Below, piece by piece: positions 39,701 to 51,700 of a stretch of DNA of 64,000 nt (position 1 is the stretch's first letter; every line of letters starts with the position of its first letter). The notes under the pieces are model-generated. The model was not told the DNA's origin. It was given only the letters and a program-made list of their open reading frames with translations, and ran no database searches. The DNA is taken from NCBI GenBank assembly GCA_032191485.1, contig JAVDOI010000006.1, positions 14,718,240 to 14,782,239 on the forward strand, in the 5' to 3' direction. Source of the stretch: Leptoclinus maculatus. Its lineage: Eukaryota; Chordata; Actinopteri; Perciformes; Stichaeidae. Position numbers and translations under genes: made by a program.

Positions 39701-40384
39701 TGTGAGAATATGTTGAAATGTCTGGCTTAACATCATCAAGTTTTTAAAGATTTGGGCATTTGATGTCATAAAGGCAAGCAAGAAGTATTCGTTTGATGGC
39801 TGGAGTTGTTGGACTGCACAAATAACTGTTTCGTTGTATCACCTGACAGAAGGAAAGTATGTAAACAGAAAACAACAGTGTGCCAAGAAAGCAGAACATG
39901 AGTCTGCTGTGACAACAGAGAAGCTTATGTTATAGAGGTATGAAGTGAATACAACAGGGATACAACTGTACCCTTAAGACCAACCCAAGTTTCCAGGTGA
40001 TGTGGGAAAGCAGAGAGATAAATCTATCAAAAGCAGCTCTAAAATCTAAAAAATGTGAAAAAAGTCTGTCAAAAGACGGTCAATATAGCGGCCTTGACAA
40101 AGCCGTCTCAGTGCATTGGCTGTAAAACCTGACTTTTCAAACAATTCAGCGCTGGATCCTCACAATGATATGAGGGCCAGAATGAACCTGTGCTTCTTCC
40201 CCAATTGAGGCCGTCTGGCTTTCCAGACACCAAAGAAAGTTAATGAGGATTGCCTGACTGCCTCTCAGACCTTTCCAAATCATTTATTGGATTTTTGCAA
40301 AACAGGAATTGTTGGTCTTTCATGCAGGTCTATCTGCCTCGGGTCCACAGTACTACAGGACGACACTTACTACAAGAAGCCCTC

Positions 40385-40500
40385 AAAACGGTCACAGTTT
40401 GGTTAGGTTTGGGCACCGAAACGTTTAGGCAACAAAACTATTTTGTTAGGTTGAGGCACTTAAACAACTTCATGGTTTGGGTTAAAATAAGTTTAATTCC
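40385..40500 (+). repeat. ggttaggtt-type repeat, copy 2
   Basis: Contains ggttaggtttgggcaccgaa, aggcaacaaaactattttgt and taggttgagg, followed by a gggttaaaataag tail. Same family as 39600-39700 on the other strand; a frequent repeat of percomorph fish. Confidence 0.6.
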
Positions 40501-40659
40501 TTTCATGACTCTGGATTGATTCTTGTCTGGTTAACTTTGTGTTTTGGATTCTACTGCAGACTGATTTATGAGAAGGAATAAAGCCAAACCGCATATGTAT
40601 GTCATCTTAAGTGTGACATGAGAGGAATATAATTGGAATTTGTTGCCTGCCATCTGATG

Positions 40660-40708
40660 TACAATACCCTCTGATAGAGCAGGAACTGCTCTATCAGAGG
40701 GTATTGTA
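40660..40708. repeat. Perfect 23-bp inverted repeat with 3-base loop
   Basis: Arms 40660-40682 and 40686-40708 are exact reverse complements, separated only by gaa. The left arm begins tacaataccctctgatagag. Flanking bases (40659, 40709) do not pair. Lies in kcnb1 intron 1. Confidence 0.97.
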
Positions 40709-43700
40709 TGAGAGAAATCTTTGTGTTTGGTTTCAGAATGGTTTCAGAATCTTAAAAAAATGTGAGGTAAAACTATCTCAAATGTAATTATTTACATTAC
40801 TTCAATAATACATGTCCTGGGAGAGGGTGATGTTTTTCATTTATTTATTTTTATTCAGAATTGTAAATCTTCTACTTTGGTAGCCTAATCATTAATAAGT
40901 AAATGCAGTCTCATCACTACTTTAATCACTGACTAAGTTAATGCTTTTTTTTGGAAGTGACAGTATAAAGAAAGGTTATTTGCTTGTTAAGTGATATTCT
41001 CAGCACCCAATCTGGTGACGTCCAATAGTTCTGGTATTATTTATTAATGACAAGAAACCATCCAAATTACACATTAATGCCACTACGGGTGGAAAAGGGC
41101 ATTTCTTGGCGCCAATCTGACTGTTACGCGCTGCTTTGCCAGCAGACAGACACAATCTTATTTTATGGTGACTGAAATCTGATTTGAGGGAGAGACAGAC
41201 AATGCTGTGGCTTACAAAGAATGTAAACAGAGAGAGAAGGACGCTTCAAATTGGGCCCGGAGTCTTCTGGAGAATAATTAGCGTGACATTTCCCTGACAT
41301 TTAGTCGGAGGTATAGTGGAGGAGCCTGAAGAAGGGAGGAAGGAAGCAGAGATATGAGCCAGTGAGGTAAAAAGAGAGACCGGAAGGATGACAGAGCAGA
41401 AAGAACACGGGCTGCACATCTTAACAAATAATTCAGTTACTACGTGCTTTCTTGTGTTGCTCTATGCGGACATTAAAATACGGGAACTAAGCAGAGGTGC
41501 GCTTACACACAGACACACAAATAGACTTACTCTAATGTTCAGTACCCACTCCTTCAGTGATGATAAAATTATACTTTTGTTGCTTGGTAACCATTTGTTT
41601 TGTGCTTAACTCTACCATCCACCATCTGTTTATGAGCTGTTAGACATACATTTCTATCTCTGACCCAAGATAGGGAGCACACAGCTGATGAACATTTGAA
41701 CAATCTGTGGTCGGAGCTGGACCGCTCGACAAGCCCACAGTGTGCTCCAGACTATAAAAAAGACTAAGACAATACATCAACCCCTATCAGTGTTTTTAGT
41801 AGTTTGGTCTGTGGTTTCACATTGCCCTTTTAAGCTAATTAGGAATCGGTAAACTCTGCCTCTTGCAGTGTCAAGGTTGCTCTTTTTTTCTGGCACGCAA
41901 TCTTCCGCTTTAGGCTCATAATGATGCCAAGAGAAGAGATGATGAACACTTTTTTTAAATGGTAAGCAAGCACTGCACCCACTCATCCATTGGTTGTTAT
42001 TGAGAGCTATAGATTAGCAGGAAACAATATGCACAAGCACTTTGCTGTGTCATTATTCACACATCTGTGTGAAGCACTTCAAAACTGTTCTCCAGTGATG
42101 TTTTGATAAATTGCAGATATCAGGGTGCTATAATGGAGACAGCAGCGCATGGCCGACTCGGCGTGATCATCTCCTTTTTCTAGGCTACTGCACTTCCTTA
42201 GCTCGAACACAATAAACATTGATTTTACATCTCTTTGATTCCTATGAAGAAGACGTTTCACTGACAGACTCGCAGCACTCATCTCTCTCTCTCTGTCTGT
42301 TTGCGGGGTGGCACTGACAGTTCTCAACAAATCCTTACCGCAAAGCATCAGCCAGCACACACTGCTAATAGTTTAATTTCCAACACATTTCCCAAACAAG
42401 GCACTCCACTCCCTTTTTAAAATCGCGTGCAAAAGAGACAGCATCCTCTTTGATCCCTCCAAGCCAATGTAGAAGAGTGTGATCAAAGGCTGCTCGTGTC
42501 TAACTCCGCTGTGGTCTCCCAGGTTGCGGCTGCTGGCCAACTCTGTGTTTTTGCAAAGACTAAAGGTGAGCACACCTGATAGATATCAGCACGCTACGGC
42601 ATGCCTTAAAGATCAGAAAAATATCTTGCAGAAGGATGATAACCTTGACATCTAATTATGACATTCAACACAGAGATGTTACAAACAAAATACAGGGTTC
42701 CTAAATTATACTGAAAATAAATTGCTTAAGTATGGTCTGGCAACTTCCTGAACTGACATAACTATGAGATAAACTAAACAGTTACGATCTAAGGTTTTCT
42801 GGGTTAACATTTATCTTGTACTGTAGCTGTATATTGAAATATGTACAGTAATGCCATGTCGCATCCACCTTCTACTGATCAAAAAATGATCCTTCCAAGC
42901 ATTGATTAATGCGAATGATTCAAACAATTCCAAATCAGTTCTGGCTTGTTGTTTATGTGCACAAAGATCTAATTCAATATCCTAGCCTCCTGCAGTATAT
43001 CTCAAATTCAATTGGTTCAGGATGATGTAGGGTGGGGTTCTCACAAACAAACAACTTATAGAATCTAGAGGACAAACTAAATAAATTACTTATATGTATT
43101 TCATGTTGTAAGCCAGAGCATCTAAGTGATATTTGAATGATTTACTGGATTCAATGAATTTACTGGATGACCAGTTTACAAGGTGAGACAAAGTGTAAGC
43201 ATGCATGTGTGCATGTCTGGATGCTTGTGCATTTGAATATCTGTGTGTTTGAAGAAGTTAGTGGTGAGTGAGTATATTATCAGGTAGCTCACTTGTTTTC
43301 AAAAGCGAGTTATGGCAATGACCCTTTGTTTACAAGTCTGGTAATAAGATTAGAACAGGAGATACAGATAATGAATCGTGTGTCATGTGTTAAAGATGCA
43401 TCCAGAGAGCTGCTTTTACTGTGAGACTAAGACGTGTTTTTTTTCTACAACAATAATGGCAGATAATAGCGCACACGTCCCACACTGATGAATCACATCC
43501 GCTGCCTGGCTTTTTCTATAATTTCCACTCTTTACTTTGTGTTCCAACCGTGGAACAATCAAAACATGAGTAAACACCAAAGCACAACTCACAGAGGTGT
43601 CCTAATTGACTCATTTTGTGCAACTGTAAAATTCTAGTAGGTCTGAAAATGGCAAATTTTCATAGGTCCTGTTTTGTTTTTTATGTTAGGCCTATTGATA

Positions 43701-43769
43701 GAGATTCAGTGGTCTAGAAACTACAGCATCCAATGTTAGTTCAATTCAATCTGCCACAAACACCTTAAG

Positions 43770-44195
43770 GTGTCGATCACACCGAGACGTGTCGCATCAG
43801 GCGCTGCCTCTTCAAAAACGACCTTTGGCAAAGCGACGGGCAAAACAGCTGTATATAGTTCATCCTTATTAACTATCGCTAATATCAGTCTCCGTTCCTT
43901 CCACATTTACCGGCATCAAAACAGGAAGTCAGTGGTAAAGTAGTAAAGCCCGCTTCTTGCTTGATTTGATTGGCTGCCTTGGTCAAGTGTGACATTGACG
44001 AACAGTGCGACTCCGCACCTGGCACTGAAAAGTCGAGATTATTTAAGCTTTTATGAATGTCTAAAAAAAGCCTGAAAAACACGGCGTGCCTGGCGTGCGC
44101 TGCTCTCTTTTGCTGCGCGTACCATCGGAAAACAATGGTTTTGCAGGCGACACGTTTCTAACGACGTGTCTCGGTGTGATTGGCCCCAAAGGCAA
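43770..44195. mobile_element. MITE with diverged terminal inverted repeats
   Basis: The left end (ggtgtcgatcacaccgagac, from 43771) and the complement of the right end (ggggccaatcacaccgagac, ending about 44190) share the core atcacaccgagac followed by related g/c-rich sequence. The interior contains ttgatttgattggctgcctt, seen in fish MITEs. No transposase. Confidence 0.65.
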
Positions 44196-44254
44196 TTACT
44201 TACTTCACAAGAGGGACTTAATCATGTATCAATATGTCAACGTATGACACACTA

Positions 44255-44475
44255 TAAAACATGTCTGCAGCCATGCTAGCAACTCTGTGAGGCTGTATTT
44301 AGGTGGTGCTAATTGCCAATGTGTGCATGCTAACATGCTCACAATGACAGTGCTAACATGCTGATATGAGCAGGTATAATGTTTATCATGTTCATCATTT
44401 TAGATTTGCGTGTATGCATGCTAACATTTGTTCATTTGCACTAAAACAACGGGAATGTCATTAGTTTTGCAGGTT
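44255..44475. repeat. Dispersed fish repeat, catgctaacatgctcacaatg type
   Basis: Contains gcagccatgctagcaactct, atgctaacatgctcacaatg, gctaacatgctgatatgagc and gggaatgtcattagttttgc, a well-known fish repeat. It ends only about 110 bases before the kcnb1 exon 1 donor (on the intron side). A short related fragment lies near 25008-25045. Confidence 0.65.
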
Positions 44476-44585
44476 TCGTGTTTGTTTGTTTGCGTGTGCC
44501 TTTACAAATCATCATCATACTCGTGGAGGATTGCTCCGACCAATCCCAACCTCATCTCTTACACCCATCATCCAAAGACGGTTAC

Positions 44586-45161
44586 CTTTGCTGCAACAGA
44601 TGAGCCTGGCTTCTCCAGGAGGTCCCAAAGCTTCTTTCGTTTTTCGGCACAGCAAGTGTTGTCAAATTCGTCTCCCTCTATGTCCTTCATGTTGTCGGCC
44701 TCTCGTTTGAGCTCCTCATTCATTTGCTCCTTCTTCTGGTGGTACCTCGCCTGGCAACACGACTCTAGGTAGATCTCGTCAATGCCCCAGTAGTCGAGTT
44801 CTTGACTGAACGACAGGGCGCACATTTCTTCCATCATGTGCAGCTTACCCGTGCGGTAGAAGTTCAGAATTGACGTGAACGCCCCTGGATGTCGGTCAAA
44901 AAAGTACTCATTCTCCTCAAGGTTGTAGTCATCGCACACTTCCATCAGAGATTCATGGGTGTTGCAATCTCTTAACTTTCCCAAACGTGTTCGTGGTAGC
45001 CTATCTAATGTTCGCCACAAAACCTCATGGGGGAGACCCCCAACATTCAGCCTGACTCTGCGGAAACATGACTTGCTGCGAATGATGTCCACCGGTTCAG
45101 GTGGCAGCGATGATGTTGAGTGGGAGCCGGCTTTATTTAAATCTGCCAAGGATTTCTCCAT
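44586..45161 (-). CDS. kcnb1: kcnb1 coding exon 1: Kv2.1 N-terminus and T1 domain
   Basis: First coding exon of Kv2.1, residues 1-192, from ATG at 45161 to the GTAAC donor at 44585-44581. The T1/BTB tetramerisation domain covers about residues 33-140: RVRLNVGGLPHEVLWRTLDRLP, DNEYFFDRHPGAFTSILNFYR-like (here EENEYFFDRHPGAF), and ELDYWGIDEIYLESCC with zinc-site cysteines. The linker to S1 is EFDNTCCAEKRKKLWDLLEKP. A few positions (PPEPVDIIRSK) look like KCNB2; the rest of the protein and the neighbours favour KCNB1. A good acceptor (tcctcaacctacag, ending at 45167 on the minus strand) directly before the ATG suggests an upstream non-coding exon. The product assembles into tetramers with the membrane domain encoded by the exon at 22598-24520. 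Confidence 0.97.
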
Positions 45162-45382
45162 GATGACTGTAGGTTGAGGAATCAGGCAAACATCCAGGGC
45201 TATGGACTAGAGTTGGTCCTGTTTTCTTTCATAATTGTATCTAAAGGATTCAAAAACAAACATTAAGAAATCATTAGTATTCTAGGATTAGCCTCAAATT
45301 TCAAGGCGCACACCTCAATAATCTGACTCTTAAGTAACATGGTGATAAAAGATGTGGGCCTCGGCCCCTGGGGTAGTTTAAA

Positions 45383-45480
45383 GCAGTGGTTCCTAACCTA
45401 GGGGTCAGGAGTCAAGTGGTATAAGATACATTTGACAGGTTACAAGTAGATTTCAAAAGAAAGGAAGAAAATATAAATAT
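45383..45480 (+). mobile_element. hAT-like transposon end (remnant)
   Basis: Begins gcagtggttcctaacctagg followed by ggtcaggag, typical of vertebrate hAT terminal repeats. No matching opposite end was found nearby. Confidence 0.45.
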
Positions 45481-47039
45481 ATTTGTTATAATAACCTATT
45501 TTTGATTATTCTCTCAAATCAACGTAGCAGGATAGTCAGAGCGGAACCATCTTTATGTGCACTGTTGCTATTGGGATCATTGTAGCGGGCTAACTTACAT
45601 ATACATTAAACCAACTTACAGCAGGTCGTGATCTCACTGAGGTGAGGATTTGCAATAATGATTTAAAGGAGTAACCGTACGAAGCGTAGAGAGCCAGAAT
45701 AAATTAGTAAAATTAAACAGCTTAAATACTTCATCAGCACAATACTGTCACAGTGTAGGATCCATGGGTCAGTTGTATTATCTTTGAGAATTTCACTAAT
45801 GTCTTTTTTGAATGTTTTTAAGTTATTTTTCAATCAAAAATAAATATACCGTAAGACTCAGATTCATGTCATGAATCAACAATAAACATACCCTAAGATG
45901 TGGGTTCTTGAGATGACTCACACCTACAGTATGCAAAATCACACACTTATATTTGAGGCTAAGAAGAAGAATATTAGGGAACCATGAATAACACCTTGTT
46001 GAATACTCGCCACCAAAACTTCAGAACGAACTTGCACTGGCCTATTTCTGGAGACATCTCTATGGTGGCTGATACAATATTATTATCATCAATAAAATAT
46101 TTATAGTATTTGGTTGATGGCGGCTCATGTGACGCCCATGCAGCCCTGTGGGTGGGGACGCAGGACGCCACGGAGATGAGTGTGGTACAAAGTGAGCGCT
46201 GTCCACTCTAATGGTGCTGAAACACCAGGAAGCGCTGTTCACTCCCTACACCACGGCGTGCTCCCTCGGGGACGGCAGGCTGACACTGAGAAGAAAATAC
46301 ATAGCCTACATCATCTCCTGACAAAAGATGTCCAACGTTTTATCATCTATCCCTGCCTGTAGACGTGGGCACGAGCTGCACATTTTCTTTACAAGCTGTT
46401 AATATTGTTTATGTCTGTGTGATGAGAGCGTAGAAGCCCAACAACACCTCGGGCCTGCAGATGTGATCATTGATAGCCGTCACACAAAGTTTCCAACACT
46501 TCACAAACACAATTAGGGCCGAGCATTATGTCAGCATACAGCACAAAGCACATAGAAAATAAAAACATGAACACGGGGTGTATAATGGAGGATGGAGACA
46601 TTGCTATGTTGGTTTTTGGACATGCAGTAAGAGGCTGCGAGGAAGCAGTACAAATAAATGTTAATTTGAAGAAGCCTCCACCCTCCTGTTTTCTCCTGAA
46701 GTCAATGCCTCGATAAAATCCTTTAGCATTAAGCTTAACACAGATTATTAATCCCTGTCTTCACACTTATGCGCAGCTAAATTGTTACTGAGAATAAGCT
46801 CATTGTGATGTTTAATAATCTATAATTGCAATGTTGTGAACGCAAATCCTCCATCGTTAAGCATTTCGTTTGTCAAAGGCTGCCTGCCTCACATTGGTGC
46901 AGTTTCAATGCAGAGTATTCCTATATGCCTCCGATAATCGAATACAATTGATAGGTTACATATGATTCAAAGTCAAATAAGCTTAAAAAAAATACCGTAG
47001 TGAGTTGTTGTCATCCTGCACTGAAACAAACCAGCACGT

Positions 47040-47410
47040 ACCGCTCCGTGAACAATCAATCCGCTGGCACAAACGGAGATGAAGCAGTAGCATTTTAAAA
47101 AAAAAGGAGGCGACGTTATTGGTTTACTATTGCCATGGTCTAACCCAATTCATTTCCCCCTCCTGTGCCTCCGACATGGCAGAGAGATCCTCAGCACGAT
47201 TTACTGCCTACCCGCCGGTTTCCTGCTCCGCATATCGCAGTCAGGGTTTCGCCTCGAAGATCAACAAGTATATGCCCGGAGTCCATACGGACAGACTACC
47301 TGTGTTTCCCAGTCAGCTGTGCGAGGAGGCACCGCATCGCTCTGAAAGTGAATCCATGGCTTCTCAGCGCTGTCTTCCACATCGGATTAACTCTTTCAGC
47401 ACCGCGCCTT
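47040..47410 (-). promoter_or_regulatory. CpG-richer block, candidate kcnb1 promoter or 5' non-coding exon
   Basis: Contains many CpG dinucleotides (for example in tgcccggagtccatacggac and gcgaggaggcaccgcatcgc), while the flanks are AT-rich and CpG-poor. It lies about 2 kb upstream of the kcnb1 ATG. On the minus strand a donor-like cacag/gtagtc occurs with the exon side ending at 47300. Pairing with the acceptor before the ATG is my inference. Confidence 0.35.
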
Positions 47411-47664
47411 GACGTCTGCGTGTTTCAATAAAAAAAAACACTTATGGGCACTGTTGTTGTGCTTATAGGCCGAGGTGTACGGTTAGATAAAGGCATCATG
47501 TAATGATAGTGCACATAAAAGATGGATGAGTACATGTATGATAATACGATCTGAAGGCACAGAGCCAACAACAAGGAGAACCAATGGTACATGATGCTGT
47601 TTAGAGAAAAGGCTGTAATGTTGCTTAATGTGATAAGAATAGCTGGGTTTACCCTCCTCTTATC

Positions 47665-47885
47665 TCCACATACAAGCAGTAGTAGAAGAAGTATTCAGAC
47701 ATACATTACATTATAGAGTGAAATACTCCAGTGCAAGTAAAAGTCCTGCATTCAAAATCATACAAGGTAAAAATACCTAATGTACCAATATTAAAAGTAC
47801 TAATTCTGCTGAAAATGGTCTTTGTGAGTGTTATATTATATAAACATTACTAGACTATTGTAGTTGGAGCTAGTTTTAACTATAA
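47665..47885. repeat. Dispersed fish repeat, aagtaaaagtcctgcattc type
   Basis: Contains agtagaagaagtattcagac, gtgcaagtaaaagtcctgca and tactaattctgctgaaaatg, a repeat seen throughout fish genomes. Confidence 0.6.
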
Positions 47886-47901
47886 GGTCGGGTGATTTAG
47901 T

Positions 47902-48000
47902 CCAGTGGTTCCCAACCAAGGGATCGAGCCCCAATCCGAAAGATCACATGACAAATCTGGCGGTGCAGGAGGGACACAAGAGATCTTCAGTCAGCCTTCA
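47902..48000 (+). mobile_element. hAT-like transposon end (remnant)
   Basis: Starts ccagtggttcccaaccaagg and continues with gatcacatgacaaatctgg, like other hAT ends in fish. An 85-codon open frame overlapping it is not a gene. Confidence 0.45.
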
Positions 48001-48099
48001 AATCAACTATCAGTGTATTTTCAATCATCAAATCCTCCTTCTTCCACCTTCGATAATCCTCCTTCTACCACCTTTGCAATATTGCTATGATCCGGCCTT

Positions 48100-48410
48100 A
48101 TCTCACACGTCCTGCTGCTGAAACACTGATCCACACCGTCTTGATAATTGTAACACACTCCTCTATAGCATCAGTGCTATAGCTCCATCAACAGACTCCA
48201 ACTGGTCCAGAACGCATCAGCCAGACTTCTAACCCACACCAAACCCTGGCCCCTTATTACACCTCAGTACTCAGAAACCAGTGGATCAACTGCAAACATC
48301 CTGTTCTTCACCTTTAAAGCCCTTCACCAACTGGCCCCCACCGAGTGGAGTTTGAGTTCTTGAAAAGCACTATACAAATCTAATGTATTTTTAATGTTAT
48401 TATTATCACT
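48100..48410 (+). mobile_element. LINE retrotransposon 3' fragment
   Basis: Frame through 48181-48340 reads SSINRLQLVQNASARLLTHT then ANILFFTFKALHQLAP, the C-terminal region after reverse transcriptase in L2/CR1/Rex-like non-LTR elements. It ends with aaaagcactatacaaatcta and an ATT-rich tail, the usual 3' end of such elements. It is severely 5'-truncated, with stops upstream. Confidence 0.75.
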
Positions 48411-48622
48411 ATTATTATTATGTGCGCTGGAGGTTTCAAGTTTCACATTTCGATAAGTTGCAAACAGGACCGTGGTGCTTCCAAACTAGTTGTGATGTGA
48501 CAAAAACATTTAAAACTCACATTTAAAGAGAGTTTTCTGAGTGAAGTGGGACTTAAACGCCTATGAATGTTCAGCTAGGTGTATGGAAGCATGTATGTCA
48601 GGTTTACTTATGTTTTTCATTT

Positions 48623-48628
48623 TTTATT
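48623..48628 (-). terminator. Candidate poly(A) signal of ptgis
   Basis: AATAAA on the minus strand, about 145 bases after the ptgis stop codon. Confidence 0.5.
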
Positions 48629-48771
48629 GAAAATATTAATAACAAACAAGTTAAATTTGATATATAGATTCACTGAGTAAATATAAAATGGTAGCAGTGC
48701 TGCAGTACATAAAACAAATGCTTTATCAATGAAATAATTTACAATTATGTACAATTAATCAAATTATTGAG

Positions 48772-51700
48772 TCACATTTCACGCAGTGTCCTCTTCAGTC
48801 TGAATCGGACCTGCAGATCTCCGTCCGGCTGGAGCATCCCAAAGCCGTAGCGACTGGAATTAACTGGTGGCAGTTTAGCCTCTGGGTCACACATCTCCAG
48901 ATCAAGATAGGTCAAGAGCAAGAACACAAATCTAGAGAAACAGGAGGCAAAAGCAGTTTAGAACAACAACAGACCGCCCACTGATAAACACGACTTATAA
49001 GATGATAATAATATTAGGTTTCACTGATTCTGTTAAATGCAGAAATTATGTGAAAATCACATCAAGTAAATCAACCAATCTGAAATAAAGAGCAAAAAGC
49101 CTAAATAAATACCTGCTCTTTTTATGTGTGTTGTGCATTACAAGGATTGACCTTTAACCTTTGCTACTGGATCTGATGTCTGAAAAAGACACGCTCTCCC
49201 AAATGACTGTCCATTACCATTTTTCATGCAGGTCAGCCCTAAGTACATTTTTACTTGCCCCTACAGATACAAATTATTATATTTTATTTATTAGCGGTTA
49301 TTAAATAACAAAGTCTAAAGATAATTGCCATGTTTAATGTTTATTCAAGAAAATGTTTAGGTTTCCAGGATACTTGAAATGCTCGCTTACACTTCAGTTC
49401 ATAAAATGTCTTTACTGGCCGCCATTTTCTCGCCCTATCGGTAATGCACATGTGCAACAAGATGAAAAGGGGGCGAGATGGCTCTCTCCTTAGCTATATA
49501 CATCCATCATCAGCTCTGGAAAAAGCTTTTTTTTTTACCACTTGCTCGATCAGGCAAGTGACTTGCAAGATTTACTAGCCTGATGGGGCATTTCACTTGC
49601 CCAGGGCAAGCGGGCCATCCTTGTTGTTGAACCCTGCAGTTCATTACAGAGTATAACCGATTATTATATTACAGCTTGTTGCTAATAATGACAGGAAAAG
49701 GAAGCAGGACTGAGGAAAATGTTATGTGGAGATATACTTTGCTGGTCCTGTAATTGGGGTGAAATTGCAGGAAATGCTTTGATCATTAATGTATCATTAT
49801 AAAACCAAAATCAATGGGCCATTGAAAGATAAAGAGATTGAAAAGCAGTGGATTTTTACACTCACTGTTTAATGGCTGTAACAGCAAACTCTTTCCCAAC
49901 ACAGATGCTACTCCCTGCACCCCAGGGCATGGTGTAGTACTTCAGCATTTTTCCATTTTTGTAGAATTTATCCTTCACTGTCATATCATCATTTAAGAAG
50001 CGGTCATACTTGAAAATCTGTTAAGAGGAGACAAGAAAAAACAAACTTGAAGGCATAAGATGTGTGCATTATAATATCATGAAAATAGGTTTGATCCTAT
50101 GTCTCTTGCTCTATTTCTTGTTAAAAATAATATGGAAGTATCACCTGTAAGAATGCAAAAAAACTTGCATACATACTTACATCATATGTAATTATCACCT
50201 CTAACCACTGGAGACAAATAAACAGAATGAACATTGGGAATTGATCTCGCTCTAATGCTAAGTACCTGTGGTTCTTCATGTATCTGTGGGTCCAATTGAG
50301 GGCTGAGGAAGGGGAACAGACAAACTCTGTCCCCCTTTCTGAGGTGGTAGTCCTGTCCACTGGCCATGTGCAGGCTCTTGTCCTGCACCACCTCTCTGCT
50401 TATCATTACCGCAGCGGTGAGCCGTAGGGTCTCGCTCAGAACGCTATCTGCAGAATGGAGAGGACAGCAGAGTGGATGATGTCAGAGGGGTGTCAGTGCG
50501 AGTTAAATCAGCCCTCGGGCTTAATTTGGAGAGGTACAATCATTTGCACGGAAATTGAATATATGAAAAAAAGGCAATCATTACTTAATTGAATCAAAAG
50601 GTGAAACTTGTATTGTCGCTGTCATTGTTTCAGCATGCTGCACTTATCTTGTTCATATCAACAAGTCAAATACGCCTTTCATTCCACCTTACTGGAGTGG
50701 CTAAACCTCTAGTTATAAGAGTAAAGTAAGCGAAAAGGGGCTGCTAGCAGCTGTTGCGTACCAAGCACAGGTGTGCTGTGTGCTTCCAGCAGGGTGATGG
50801 GAGAGTGCTGCAGGGTGGTGTCTCGGAGAGTGAGGCCTCTGATCTCCATTTTAACAGCCTCCATGGCCTCAGGGTGAGTGAGCAGGAAGCCAAGGAGCCA
50901 AAAGGCAGCAGGTCCAGCATTGCACTTAAAGGAAAACACCCAAACTTAGCACAAACTCAGACCTTTACAAGCTTCTAGTATGAAAAACTTTGCAAAACTT
51001 TTACATTTTTGTATATGTGGACATACAATGCATTTAATATGGAGGTACTCAATATGGAGCTCTCTGTAATGCTGCAGTCTGAATATGACTGATGTGAGGA
51101 GGAGAAGGTGAATCAGTCCACACACTTTGTAGACACTGCTGTCAGCCGCTCGAGAAGAGACACCTTTACTGTCAGACAGTAATTGTTATGGGTTAAGGGA
51201 GCTGTCTAACCTCTGCACGTCTCAGGTCAGCTCTCCATTGACAGCCAGGGCAAATACCCAAAAGCAACTTTAAGGGGCAACACGGTGACTTTCTGCCCTC
51301 TAAGATCTTCAGGTCAATCATCATTATGATATGAGCCTGGTAACCTAAACCCAGGGTGGGTACTTTTAAAGGAATAGGTCAGCATTTTGGGAAATATGCT
51401 TAGAGAGTTAGATGAGATACCAGTTGCATGTATGGACATTAAATATGTAATTACTGTAGTTGCAGTTTTTACACTTTTTGAACGGATTAAAGAAACAAGA
51501 TGTAACATGTTGATTGGGTGCTGGTAGGCGGTTTTTGTTATTTTGTACAGAACCAGGCTAGCTGTTTTAAGTGTTTATGCTAAACTAAGCGGACCAGCTG
51601 CTGGCTCCAGTTTCATATTTAGCGCATAGACATGAGACACCTAGCAACTCTTGACTACGCATATTTCCTAGATTGTCAAACTATTCCTTAAGGGTATAAC

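Larger units (their letters stand above)
45162..48771. other. Intergenic region between kcnb1 and ptgis
   Basis: About 3.6 kb upstream of the kcnb1 coding start and downstream of ptgis. It holds hAT-like ends (45383, 47902), a CpG-richer block (47040-47410), a dispersed repeat (47665-47885), a LINE fragment (48100-48410) and the ptgis 3' end. No protein gene is supported. Confidence 0.6.

Noticed and set aside
47119..47431. Overlapping 71-97-codon frames in three phases
   Set aside because: Long open frames in several phases at once reflect the GC-richer block rather than a coding exon; no recognisable protein.
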